DNA of 64,000 bases, from contig NZ_KB900388.1 of the NCBI RefSeq assembly GCF_000378825.1, positions 3,164,777 through 3,228,776 on the forward strand. The letters are read 5' to 3'. The first letter of the stretch is position 1. Each line of letters begins with the position of its first letter. Below are positions 37,734 to 45,952 of the stretch, piece by piece. The notes under the pieces were generated by a model. It ran no database searches and was not told where the DNA came from. It saw only the letters and a program-made list of their open reading frames with translations. The DNA comes from Salinispora vitiensis. Lineage in GTDB: Bacteria; Actinomycetota; Actinomycetes; Mycobacteriales; Micromonosporaceae. The position numbers were made by a program, and so were the translations under genes.

Positions 37734-38896
37734 CAGGCATGACCACGGACGCCGATCTCCGCGAACTGACCGTCGGCACCGGCGCCGGTGGGGAACAACT
37801 CGGCACCGACATGGTGCTCAACATCGGTCCGCAGCACCCCTCGACGCACGGCGTACTCCGGCTGCGGCTGGTGCTCGACGGCGAACGGGTGGTCAGCGCC
37901 GAACCGATCATCGGCTACATGCACCGGGGCGCGGAGAAGCTGTTCGAGGTCCGCGACTACCGGCAGATCATCGTGCTGGCGAACCGGCACGACTGGCTCT
38001 CCGCGTTCGCCAACGAACTCGGCGTGGTGCTCGCCGTGGAGCGGCTGCTGGGGATGGAGGTTCCGGAGCGGGCCACCTGGCTCCGGATGGCGCTCGCCGA
38101 GCTGAACCGGATCCTCAACCACCTGATGTTCCTCGGCTCGTACCCGCTGGAGATCGGGGCGATCACCCCGATGTTCTACGCCTTTCGGGAACGGGAGACG
38201 CTCCAGGCGGTGCTCGAGGAGGTCTCCGGCGGGCGGATCCACTACATGTTCAACCGGGTCGGTGGGCTCAAGGAGGAGGTGCCGGCCGGCTGGACCGGGC
38301 GGGCCCGGGCGGCCATCGGCGAAGTCCGGCAGAGCCTGCCCGACCTGGACAATCTGATCCGGCGCAACGAGATCTTCCTGGCCCGTACCGTCGGCGTGGG
38401 GGTGCTCTCGGCCGCCCAGGCCGCCGCGTTCGGCGCCTCCGGACCGGTCGCCCGCGCCTCCGGCCTCGACCTCGACCTCCGCCGGGACGAGCCCTACCTG
38501 GCGTACGACCAGCTCGACGTGCCGGTGGTGACCCGCACCGCGGGTGACTGCCACTCCCGCTTCGAGGTGCTGCTCGACCAGGTGTACGTCTCGCTCGACC
38601 TCGCCGAGCAGTGCCTGGACCGGGTGGACCGGCTCACCGGACCGATCAACACCCGGCTGCCGAAGGTCCTCAAGGCGCCCGAGGGGCACACCTACGCCTG
38701 GACCGAGAACCCGCTCGGCATCAACGGGTACTACCTGGTGTCCCGGGGCGAGAAGACGCCGTGGCGGCTCAAGCTGCGCACCGCGTCGTACGCCAACGTG
38801 CAGGCGCTGGCCACCCTCCTGCCCGGTTGCCTGGTGCCGGACCTGGTCGCCATCCTCGGCTCGATGTTCTTCGTGGTCGGCGACATCGACAAGTGA
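37730..38896 (+). CDS. nuoD: NADH-quinone oxidoreductase subunit D (stand-alone)
   Basis: 388 residues from ATG 37730 (overlapping the previous stop); ATG 37739 is an alternative. Complex I peripheral-arm subunit near the quinone site. Signatures: [17 protein letters not shown] (31-47), [14 protein letters not shown] (60-73; R66 is in the conserved HRG segment that I take to hold the methylated arginine of the eukaryotic subunit), [20 protein letters not shown], and the C-terminal [11 protein letters not shown]. No nuoC, nuoE or other nuo genes are adjacent, so it is either an extra copy or works with a distant operon. Confidence 0.93.
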   Translation: MTGMTTDADLRELTVGTGAGGEQLGTDMVLNIGPQHPSTHGVLRLRLVLDGERVVSAEPIIGYMHRGAEKLFEVRDYRQIIVLANRHDWLSAFANELGVVLAVERLLGMEVPERATWLRMALAELNRILNHLMFLGSYPLEIGAITPMFYAFRERETLQAVLEEVSGGRIHYMFNRVGGLKEEVPAGWTGRARAAIGEVRQSLPDLDNLIRRNEIFLARTVGVGVLSAAQAAAFGASGPVARASGLDLDLRRDEPYLAYDQLDVPVVTRTAGDCHSRFEVLLDQVYVSLDLAEQCLDRVDRLTGPINTRLPKVLKAPEGHTYAWTENPLGINGYYLVSRGEKTPWRLKLRTASYANVQALATLLPGCLVPDLVAILGSMFFVVGDIDK

Positions 38897-38933
38897 GTGG
38901 GCCGGCTGCGCTTGTTCGGCGTTACCGCGGCTG

Positions 38934-40472
38934 TCAACGCCACCGGTTGTCCCCGCGGCCGTACTGACCCGGCTCCGGCTGACGCTGCGAATCAGGCTGC
39001 CACCGGGGCTCCGGCTGGCGCTGCGAATCGGGCTGCCACCGGGGCTCGGGCTGGTGCTGCGGCTCCGCCGGCCACCGGGGCTCGGGCTGCCGTTGCCGGG
39101 GCGACCCCCACTCGGCGGACGGCGGGGGCAGCGCGGATCGTTCCACCGGCTCGGACCACCCGCCCCGCCCGGCGTCGGGACGACCGGGCTCGTCCCGACG
39201 GACCGCGGCCCACCGCTGGTCCACCCGGTATTCGGCACCGCCCCGATCCGTACGCACCTGCGCCCGCTGCTCGCCCAGCCGCAGCTCGCGCCCCCGCTCG
39301 TCCTCGTGGACGGCGGCCCAGCGGTTTCCGGCCCGCAGCTGCGACCAGTACTCGCCCTCCGCGTCGCCGCCCGCCACAAGCTCCCCGCCATGCTGGTCAA
39401 CGCCGCCGCGGTCAGACCGCTCACCGTCCCAGCCCGGGCCGTCGGGCTGGTTGGCCCAGCCTTGGTCATCCCACTGCGCCCCGGCCCGAGCAACCTCCGG
39501 CGGTTCGCCCTGCCCCCGCTCGTCACGCGCCCGCCCGCCCCCAGACCAGGAGCGGCGCTCCCGGTCTTCGGCCCACGACGGTGTGTCCGGGCCGGACGGC
39601 CATCCTCGGTCGTAGTCACCGGCGCCAGCGGGGTTCCGAGCGCCGTCGACCACGGTGTGCCGGGTGACGTGCACCGTCTCGGTGTGTCGCACCACGCCGC
39701 GCAGGGGGGCGGCGTGCCGGCCCTCCGGCTCGGCGCCACCGGCGGTGCCGGCGGTGCCGCCATAGGTGCCGGCGGTGCCCCCATAGGTACCGGGGGTGCC
39801 CCCATAGGTGCCGGCGGTACCCCCATAGGTGCCGGCGGGCCGCTCGGTGCGGGGCCGCCCAGCGAAGCGGTCGTCGACCCCGTGCTCTCCGGTCGACGGC
39901 CGGAACGCAGCGTAGGCCCCGGCCGCCCCGTCCGCCCCGGCCGCGGAGTGGCCGCCCGGAAAGTGGCCCTGAGACGGGGATTCACCGACACGGTTCCGGT
40001 CGCGCTCGTGGTCATCCCAGCGGTCAGCCTCCGCAACGGCTTCCCGCCCGGCTGGCGCGTCAACCGGGACCCGTACCCGCTGCGCACCGCCGGGCCCGGC
40101 CGGCGCGGCGGCACCAGCGTCAAGCCGGCGGCCCAGCGCCACCACCGCATCCTGGGTGCGCTGGGTCTGGTCGAGTGCCTGATTGCCCCGTTGGGCCGCC
40201 GCCACGATCTCACCGTGCAGCTCACGGCGAAGCCGTTCGACCTCGCCCCGCAGCTCCCCGACCCGGGCGCCGCCGTCGGGGCGCAGCGCGATCGAGAGGC
40301 CGATCAGCACCACCGCCAGCAGGGCCAGTACGGCGGCGATCCGTAGCAGGCCGTTGCTGTCGGCGACGAGCACCAGCAGCGCCGCCACCGGCGCGCACAC
40401 CACGCCGACCCGGAACAGTGCCGTGGGTAACCGAGGGCTACGCGGGTCATCGGTCTCGGCCGGGACGGGCAT
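38934..40472 (-). CDS. Two-TM, coiled-coil protein with long repetitive disordered tail
   Basis: 512 residues from ATG 40472. Two membrane segments (about 20-36 and 43-62: FRVGVVCAPVAALLVLVADS; LLRIAAVLALLAVVLIGLSI) are followed by a coiled coil (VGELRGEVERLRRELHGEIV). About 400 low-complexity residues follow, rich in Gly, Arg, Glu and Trp. Two internal repeats are clear: TYGGTAG-type heptads (about 212-238) and a 12-residue QPEPRWQPDSQR unit near the C-terminus. No known domain. It converges with nuoD. Possibly an envelope-associated structural protein; function unknown. Confidence 0.6.
   Translation of the reverse strand: MPVPAETDDPRSPRLPTALFRVGVVCAPVAALLVLVADSNGLLRIAAVLALLAVVLIGLSIALRPDGGARVGELRGEVERLRRELHGEIVAAAQRGNQALDQTQRTQDAVVALGRRLDAGAAAPAGPGGAQRVRVPVDAPAGREAVAEADRWDDHERDRNRVGESPSQGHFPGGHSAAGADGAAGAYAAFRPSTGEHGVDDRFAGRPRTERPAGTYGGTAGTYGGTPGTYGGTAGTYGGTAGTAGGAEPEGRHAAPLRGVVRHTETVHVTRHTVVDGARNPAGAGDYDRGWPSGPDTPSWAEDRERRSWSGGGRARDERGQGEPPEVARAGAQWDDQGWANQPDGPGWDGERSDRGGVDQHGGELVAGGDAEGEYWSQLRAGNRWAAVHEDERGRELRLGEQRAQVRTDRGGAEYRVDQRWAAVRRDEPGRPDAGRGGWSEPVERSALPPPSAEWGSPRQRQPEPRWPAEPQHQPEPRWQPDSQRQPEPRWQPDSQRQPEPGQYGRGDNRWR
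38970..39095. repeat. 36-bp coding repeat (QPEPRWQPDSQR)
   Basis: About three imperfect 36-bp units of the form GGCTGCCACCGGGGCTC plus CGGCTGGCGCTGCGAATC encode a 12-residue repeat at the C-terminus of the two-TM coiled-coil protein. Confidence 0.7.
39760..39839. repeat. 21-bp coding repeat (TYGGTAG)
   Basis: Units starting CCATAGGTGCCGGCGGTGCC at 39760, 39781, 39802 and 39823 encode heptads of the type GTYGGTA in the disordered tail. Confidence 0.8.
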
Positions 40473-40542
40473 GGCTCTGCAGCCTACCGAGAGTTGTCCC
40501 GCGTGGGAACGGCAGCGCAGCTCGCCCTGCCTACCTCGGGGC

Positions 40543-41547
40543 TCAGCCGGTGGTGAGGGCTCCGTCGGAGGAGAAGACCAGACCCACGCTGACCTCGCCG
40601 GTCCGCAGCGCGTTCTTCGTCTGCGGTCCGCCGGCATCGAGCGAGCTGAACGACCCGGCCCGGAAGTCGTAGACCTCGACCAGCCCGGCCTGGCACTTCG
40701 GCCGCTGCGGGCACTCCGGCGGACCGGCCAGGACGGTCTCCTGGCCGGAGCACTTCTCGGCCAGCTCGGAGAGCGTCCGTACGCCGTGCTGGTCGGCGAA
40801 GGCACTCGTGACGGCGAAGGCGTTCTGGGTCTGGGCCGCGGCCGGCGCGCCAAGGACCAGGTTGGCCTCCGCGCCGAGCGCCTTCAGCGCGGCGACCGTC
40901 TCGTCTAGGTCCGGCGAGGAGACCGGCTCGGCGCCCTCGCCGTTCGCCTTGGTGTTGAGGAACTCGGCCAGGGTGGCGGCGTACTCGGGGAAGACCTGGA
41001 TCTCGCCCTTCTCCAGGGCGGGCTCGTAGAGTTCCCGGCTACCGATCTGCTGCACCTCGACCTGGTAGCCGGCGGCGACCAGCACAATCTTGTAGAGCTC
41101 GGCGAGGGTCTCGCTCTCGCTGAAGTTGGCGGCTCCGACTCGGATCGTGCCGCCGGGCCCGGGCGCGATGCCGGCGGCGAGGTCGTGGGCGGTGGCGAAC
41201 TCGGCCGCCGCGACCGCGGGCGTCTTGCGGTCCTCGTTCACGGCCTTGTTGAGCTGGATCAGCTTCGGCGTGTCCAGTGCGGCGGAGACCTGATCCAGGG
41301 CGGCGATGAGCGACGGGGCCGCGGCGTCGGCGTTGACCACGGGGATGATGTTGTCGCTGTTCTGCAGCGACTTGTCGTCGGTCAGCACGACCAGCTCGTC
41401 GCCGGCCACCGGGGCGCAGCCTTTCCCCGCCGCCGCGGTCTCGGGCGCGTCCGTGCCGGAGGAACCGGCCTTGCCGCAGCCGGTCAGGAGACCGGCGGTG
41501 GTCAGGACGCCGACAGCGCCGATCGCCAAACGTGTGCGTGCGTGCAT
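40543..41547 (-). CDS. Glycine-betaine/choline-type ABC transporter substrate-binding lipoprotein, apparently circularly permuted
   Basis: 334 residues from ATG 41547; lipobox LLTGC, lipidated C24. The OpuAC/ProX-type domain is present but its segments are in unusual order. Residues ~58-125 (ELVVLTDDKSLQNSDNIIPV, LIQLNKAVNEDRKTPAVAAA) correspond to the usual C-terminal end. Residues ~140 onward (IRVGAANFSESETLAELYKI, IGSRELYEPALEKGEIQVFP) correspond to the usual start, and the protein ends at VGLVFSSDGALTTG, where the C-terminal part normally continues. It serves the two permeases and divergent ATPase next to it, importing compatible solutes. Confidence 0.82.
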   Translation of the reverse strand: MHARTRLAIGAVGVLTTAGLLTGCGKAGSSGTDAPETAAAGKGCAPVAGDELVVLTDDKSLQNSDNIIPVVNADAAAPSLIAALDQVSAALDTPKLIQLNKAVNEDRKTPAVAAAEFATAHDLAAGIAPGPGGTIRVGAANFSESETLAELYKIVLVAAGYQVEVQQIGSRELYEPALEKGEIQVFPEYAATLAEFLNTKANGEGAEPVSSPDLDETVAALKALGAEANLVLGAPAAAQTQNAFAVTSAFADQHGVRTLSELAEKCSGQETVLAGPPECPQRPKCQAGLVEVYDFRAGSFSSLDAGGPQTKNALRTGEVSVGLVFSSDGALTTG

Positions 41548-41723
41548 CTCTGCCCGCCTTCCGTGTCCCGGCACGGCTTCTGCGCCGGCCGCGTGTCCGA
41601 CGGGCGATCGATGCCCGCGCTCCCACCCAACATCTTCGCGCCGGGGTACGACAAACTCCGGTCATACTTCGTCACCGGATCGTCACCGACTCCCAATCGG
41701 GAGCGCCGGATGCCCCCGGCCCC

Positions 41724-41780
41724 GGGGCCAGGCGCCGGGACGGGAGCCAGGCGCCGGCGCCGGAGTCAGGCGCCGCTGAC
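41724..41780. repeat. ~20-bp repeats at the 3' end of the permease gene
   Basis: Three imperfect units carrying CCAGGCGCCG / TCAGGCGCCG lie at about 41724-41780. The permease stop (complement of TCA 41766-41768) is inside the third, so the repeat duplicates the stop-codon context. Confidence 0.6.
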
Positions 41781-42500
41781 CGCGGCGGCCGCGCGCCGCC
41801 CCGCCCGCCGGCCACGGTTACGCAGCGGTCGCGGGGTGACCAGCCGTTCGACCAGCGCCAACACCAGCTCCACCAGCATCGCGAGCCCCGCCACCAGCAG
41901 CCCGCCAGCGAGGATCTGCCCACCGCCGGCGGCGATGTCCAGGCCGAACCCGGCCCGAATGATCTGCCCCAAGCCGCCGCCGTTGACAAAGGAGGCCAGC
42001 GCGGCGGTGGCCACGACCTGCACCGCCGCGGTGCGAAACCCCGCCGCCAGGTACGGCACGGCGAGCGGCAGCTCGACCCGGCGCAGTAACTGCCAGCGGG
42101 AGAAGCCCATCCCCCGGGCCGCGTCCCGGGCCTCCGGATCCACCGCACGCACCCCGGTGTACGCGTTGGCCAGCAACGGTGGGATCGCGAAGACCGCCAG
42201 CGCCACCACCACCGGGGGGCGGCCGAAACCCAGGAAGGTCAACGGCAGGATGGTGAGCAGGGCCAGCGTCGGTACGGCCAGCGTCAGGTTGGCCACCAGC
42301 ACGACCAACCCGCCGCCGCGCCCGGTGTGCCCGAGCCAGAGCCCGATCGGCCACGCGACCAGGCAGCCAAGGAGCACCGCCGCCGCGGAGATGGCGAGAT
42401 GTTCACCGGTCCGGTCCAGGATGCCGCCCGGATTGGTCCAGTTCAGCGGGTCGTTGAGCCAGACCACCGCCGCCTCGATCGGCCCGGCCGCCACGGTCAT
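41766..42500 (-). CDS. Glycine-betaine-type ABC transporter permease
   Basis: 244 residues from ATG 42500, overlapping the upstream permease stop by 4 nt. Five to six membrane helices and the BPD transporter EAA loop (VDPEARDAARGMGFSRWQLL). The OpuCB/OpuCD-type pattern NGGGLGQIIRAGF is conserved. It pairs with the other permease to form the membrane channel. A basic Arg-rich tail (PRPLRNRGRRAGRRAAA) sits at the 3' repeat. Confidence 0.9.
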   Translation of the reverse strand: MTVAAGPIEAAVVWLNDPLNWTNPGGILDRTGEHLAISAAAVLLGCLVAWPIGLWLGHTGRGGGLVVLVANLTLAVPTLALLTILPLTFLGFGRPPVVVALAVFAIPPLLANAYTGVRAVDPEARDAARGMGFSRWQLLRRVELPLAVPYLAAGFRTAAVQVVATAALASFVNGGGLGQIIRAGFGLDIAAGGGQILAGGLLVAGLAMLVELVLALVERLVTPRPLRNRGRRAGRRAAAAVSGA

Positions 42501-43186
42501 GCCGCGCTCCGGCGACGCAGCCACGGGGTGAGCAGCCGCCCGACACCGGCCAGGGCGAGGTCGAACACCAGGGCGAGCAGGACGCAGAGCAGCGTACCGG
42601 TCATGATCTGCGCTTTGTAGAAGTTGTTCTGGAAGCCGGCGAAGATCAACTGGCCGAGCCCGCCCTGCCCCACGACCACCCCCACGGTGACCAGTGCCAC
42701 CGTCGAGACCGTCGCCAACCGCAGCCCGGTGAGGATGCCCGGCAGGGCCAGCGGCAGATCGATCCGGAACAACCGCCCCCAGCGGCCGTACCCCATGCCC
42801 TCCGCCGCCTCCCGCACCTCGGCCGGGACCTGGGTGAGGCCCGCGAGCGCGTTGCGGACAATCACCAACAGCGCGTAGAGCACCACCACGGTGAGCACGG
42901 TCGCCACCCCGATCCCCAGGTACGGCGCGAGGAAGGCGAACAACGCCAGCGACGGGATGGTGTAGAGCACACCGGTAACCGCCAGGATCGGCCCGGCCAG
43001 CCCGCGGAACCAGTACGCGGCCACGGCCAGCGGCACTGCGATCAGCGTCGCGATGAGCACCGCCCGCAAGGTAAGCGAGGTGTGCTCGCGCAACGCGGCG
43101 AGGATCGTGTCAAAGTTGTCCCGCACGTACTGCCAGGAGAACCACGGGTTACCCGGGTCGGCCCGGTAGCTCAGGCGGAAGGACAT
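42497..43186 (-). CDS. Glycine-betaine-type ABC transporter permease
   Basis: 229 residues. BPD transporter fold with EAA loop TQVPAEVREAAEGMGYGRWG and GVVVGQGGLGQLIFAGFQNN. Its ATG (43186) is preceded on its own strand by TAACGT at 43198-43193 with exactly 6 nt between, a leaderless arrangement. The start codon is only 2 bp from the divergent ATPase start codon, so the two promoters must lie inside each other's genes. Confidence 0.9.
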   Translation of the reverse strand: MSFRLSYRADPGNPWFSWQYVRDNFDTILAALREHTSLTLRAVLIATLIAVPLAVAAYWFRGLAGPILAVTGVLYTIPSLALFAFLAPYLGIGVATVLTVVVLYALLVIVRNALAGLTQVPAEVREAAEGMGYGRWGRLFRIDLPLALPGILTGLRLATVSTVALVTVGVVVGQGGLGQLIFAGFQNNFYKAQIMTGTLLCVLLALVFDLALAGVGRLLTPWLRRRSAA

Positions 43187-43198
43187 GTGTGGACGTTA
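43184..43198 (-). promoter_or_regulatory. Leaderless promoter of the permease gene, inside the divergent ATPase gene
   Basis: Minus-strand TAACGT (43198-43193), then 6 nt, then ATG (43186-43184). The hexamer and spacing are identical to those before radA. The element lies within the first codons of the ATPase gene. Confidence 0.45.
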
Positions 43199-44247
43199 CC
43201 CCGCGGGGATCCGCTGACGACGAGGCGCGTGCGGCCTCGATCTCCCTCGACGAGATCGGCAAACGCTACCCGGACGGCACCGAGGCGGTCCGCGAGCTGA
43301 CCCTGGAGGTCGCCGCCGGCGAACTGGTGGTGCTGATCGGCCCCTCCGGCTGCGGCAAATCGACCGTACTCCGGATGGTGAACCGCCTGATCGAACCGAC
43401 CGACGGCCGGATCCTGCTCGACGGGGCAGACGTCACCCGGGTGGACCCGGTACGGCTGCGCCGCCGCATCGGCTACGTGATCCAGAACGTCGGCCTCTTC
43501 CCGCACCAGACCATCAGCGCGAACGTCGCCACCGTGCCGCAGCTGCTCGGCTGGCCCCGGGAGCGCCGCCGGCAACGGGTCACCGAGCTGTTGGAGCTGG
43601 TCGGTCTGGACCCGGCCCAGTTCGGCGCCCGCTACCCGCACGAGCTCTCCGGCGGTCAGCGGCAGCGGGTCGGCGTGGCGAGGGCGCTCGCCGCGGACCC
43701 GGTGGTCCTGCTGATGGACGAGCCCTTCTCCGCGGTCGACCCGATCGTCCGGACCCGGTTGCAGGAGGAGTTCCTGCGGTTGCAGGCCGAGGTTCGCAAG
43801 ACCATCGTGCTGGTGACGCACGACCTCGACGAGGCGGTTCGGCTGGGCGACCGGATCGCGGTGCTCTCCGAGGGCGGCCGCTTGGAGCAGTTCGACACCC
43901 CGGCCGCCGTGCTCGGCGCACCGGCCACCCCGTTCGTCCGGGAATTCGTCGGTGCCGACCGGGGCATCCGACGCCTGGCCGTCACCCCGGTCACCCGGGA
44001 GACAATCGAGCCGGTCCCCGCCGCCCCGATCTCCGCCGAGCTCCCCACGGTGCCACTCGGGTCGTCGGCGTACGACGCGCTGGGGGTCCTGTTGACCACC
44101 ATGGCGGACCGGGTGGTGGTGACCGACCAGCAGGAGCAACCAGTGGGTGTCCTCACCCGATCTCGCCTGCTCGGCCTGGGCCACGCTGACGACCAGCGCC
44201 GGCCGTCCGCTCCCAACGGGGCGGTTACCGCCGTAGATAGTCGATGA
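43189..44247 (+). CDS. Glycine-betaine-type ABC transporter ATP-binding protein
   Basis: 352 residues from GTG 43189 with GGAAGGA 5-6 nt upstream. Walker A GPSGCGKST (51-59), signature LSGGQRQRVGVARALA, Walker B VLLMDEPFSAVDP and H-loop VTHDLDEAVRL. The region after about 260 contains one CBS-like stretch (VPLGSSAYDALGVLLTTMAD) as in OpuCA/OpuAA osmoregulatory ATPases. It is divergent from the permease/binding-protein operon it serves. Its 3' end overlaps the convergent small gene by 23 bp. Confidence 0.92.
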   Translation: MDVTPRGSADDEARAASISLDEIGKRYPDGTEAVRELTLEVAAGELVVLIGPSGCGKSTVLRMVNRLIEPTDGRILLDGADVTRVDPVRLRRRIGYVIQNVGLFPHQTISANVATVPQLLGWPRERRRQRVTELLELVGLDPAQFGARYPHELSGGQRQRVGVARALAADPVVLLMDEPFSAVDPIVRTRLQEEFLRLQAEVRKTIVLVTHDLDEAVRLGDRIAVLSEGGRLEQFDTPAAVLGAPATPFVREFVGADRGIRRLAVTPVTRETIEPVPAAPISAELPTVPLGSSAYDALGVLLTTMADRVVVTDQQEQPVGVLTRSRLLGLGHADDQRRPSAPNGAVTAVDSR

Positions 44248-44530
44248 AGGCCGCCCGCAGCACCGGCGCCAACTCCTCGTAGCCGTGGCCGGTCAGCTCC
44301 CGCCATAGCGCCACCGCCTCGTCGATGGTCGGCCCGACCGAGTTCGGCGCGCCATCCAGGGCGGCGGCCTCGTCGGCATTGGGCAGATGCCGCAGAACTG
44401 ACCAGAAAAACCGCACGTCACGGCGCTCCCGTGCCACCGCGAACGCCTGCTTGCGCAGTTCCTCGGTGGAGAGTGCGTCCAACTCCTCGAACGACCGGCC
44501 GGCGGGGAAGGTCGAAGGTGTGTCGGTCAT
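44225..44530 (-). CDS. Small conserved hypothetical protein
   Basis: 101 residues from ATG 44530 (MTDTPSTFPAGRSFEELD). Largely helical and acidic; contains FEELDALSTEELRKQAFAVA and DVRFFWSVLRHLPNADEAAA. I do not recognise a named domain; the ends DEAVALWRELTGHGYEELAP and APVLRAAFIDYLRR are well-formed helices. It converges with the ATPase gene and overlaps its last 23 bases. It lies upstream of the Rv3604c-like gene with about 94 bp between it and that gene's 3' end. Function unknown. Confidence 0.6.
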   Translation of the reverse strand: MTDTPSTFPAGRSFEELDALSTEELRKQAFAVARERRDVRFFWSVLRHLPNADEAAALDGAPNSVGPTIDEAVALWRELTGHGYEELAPVLRAAFIDYLRR

Positions 44531-44575
44531 GCGGCCGAGCCTAACCGTCAAGCTCCCCGCCGACCCGCGAGACGC

Positions 44576-44642
44576 GGTCAGCACCGACCTGCGTGACACG
44601 GGTCAGCACCGACCTGCCTGACGCGCGGTCAACGCCGGCTGG
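44576..44642. repeat. 25/26-bp tandem repeat overlapping the 3' end of the permease-fold gene
   Basis: GGTCAGCACCGACCTGCGTG plus ACACG at 44576-44600 is repeated at 44601-44626, and a third GGTCA start at 44627 includes the stop codon (complement of 44629-44631). Confidence 0.75.
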
Positions 44643-45831
44643 GGTCCCAGTGCCGTCCGGTCCCCCAGTCCGGGAGATCCCACTGATTGGTTGGGCGCTC
44701 AGCGGGCGGGGGCGGCAGCGTAGCGGCCCAGTCCGTGAACGGCTCGGGCCGCCGCATGCTCCAATCGGCATGCAGCTGCTCGTCCGGATCGGGGCTGTCG
44801 TCAACCGCCTCCCGGTCATCCCGCGCGCCCCCGTACGCCTCGACCATCCGGGTCACCACCAGCCCCACCCCGAGCGCCACCGCCCCGACCGCCCAGCGAC
44901 TCGCCGTCAGGCCGCTCGCCTCCAGGTCGGTGCGGACGAGCGTGACCAACGCGACGGCGAGCAGGGTGCCCAGGATGCCACCCCGACGGCCGAAGGCACT
45001 GGTGCCGGCGAGCAGCGCCGTCCCCACCGCCAGGACGGTCCAGTCCAGCCCCGACCCGACGGCGACCGGACCAGCGGCGGGAGTCCCCAGTAGGGAGCCG
45101 GCCAGCACGGCGAGGACGCTGGAGGCGACCAGCGCCCCGCCGGCCACCAGCGGGCCCAGCGCCCCCTGCCGGCGGGCCGGATCGCCAACCGGTCGAAATC
45201 GGCCGATCAGCCGACGGATCGGTCGTAACGCGCCGAACAGCCCGCCGAGCACGGTGAGCGCTGCGAACCCGACGAACAGGTAGAACGCGTCGCTCGTCGG
45301 GTCGTAGCTACCCTGCGGCAGCACCGGCTCACTTCGCCGCTCGATGTACCCGACCAGCGCCGCGCCAGCGGCGAGGCTGGCCGCCCAAGCGGGGACGTGC
45401 AGCACCGTCACCACGAACGCCAGCAGCAGCCCGCCGAGCACCCCGGCGGCGATCGCCGGGCCGAGGGCCGCCACCGCACCCCGGTCCCCCTGCTCGGCCA
45501 TGTGTAGCGCCGCCGCGACGGCCGCCGGACCGATCGCCAGATTCACCGCCGAGGTACGCAGGCTCAGCCCGGCGGCGAGGGCCAACAACCCGAGGACGGC
45601 TCCATCAACGAGCAGTGACCGCAGGCCGTCGCCCCGCAGCGTCTCCGGGTTCTCCCGCCAGAGCAGGTACGCGACCCCGACCGCGCCCACCAGGAGCAGG
45701 AGCTCCCAGACGACGTGTACGCCGAGCCGGTCCCCACCGGACTCAACCCGGTCCGGATCCGGCTCAGGGACGACGGTGTCGGCGCTGGGGGAGGCCTCCG
45801 AGCTAGCTCGCGCCGATTCGTCGTTCCCCAT
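44629..45831 (-). CDS. Polytopic membrane protein, ABC-permease (RbsC-like) fold, Rv3604c position
   Basis: 400 residues with about 9-10 membrane segments. The part LSLRTSAVNLAIGPAAVAAA and LVGYIERRSEPVLPQGSYD resemble branched-chain/sugar ABC permeases, but no ATPase or binding protein is next to it. N- and C-terminal tails are hydrophilic, the latter with Trp/Pro-rich segments (WAATLPPPPAERPTNQWDLP). Position upstream of folK with a DUF3180 gene between matches Rv3604c. Function unknown. Confidence 0.72.
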   Translation of the reverse strand: MGNDESARASSEASPSADTVVPEPDPDRVESGGDRLGVHVVWELLLLVGAVGVAYLLWRENPETLRGDGLRSLLVDGAVLGLLALAAGLSLRTSAVNLAIGPAAVAAALHMAEQGDRGAVAALGPAIAAGVLGGLLLAFVVTVLHVPAWAASLAAGAALVGYIERRSEPVLPQGSYDPTSDAFYLFVGFAALTVLGGLFGALRPIRRLIGRFRPVGDPARRQGALGPLVAGGALVASSVLAVLAGSLLGTPAAGPVAVGSGLDWTVLAVGTALLAGTSAFGRRGGILGTLLAVALVTLVRTDLEASGLTASRWAVGAVALGVGLVVTRMVEAYGGARDDREAVDDSPDPDEQLHADWSMRRPEPFTDWAATLPPPPAERPTNQWDLPDWGTGRHWDPSRR

Positions 45832-45952
45832 GCAGCCGCCCCTCCACCTGGCCGTCCGTCCCGGATCCCAACGCGCGAAGCGGTCCGGGGCGGCCGTTAC
45901 GCTCCGGTGGCAGGCACCGTACCCGGGCGAGAAGCACGGCGGAAGCCCAGGC

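Noticed and set aside
37406..40225. 939-codon open frame antisense to nuoD and across the following gene
   Set aside because: Low-complexity Arg/Pro/Ser-rich translation with no start signal; NuoD on the other strand is a clear family member.
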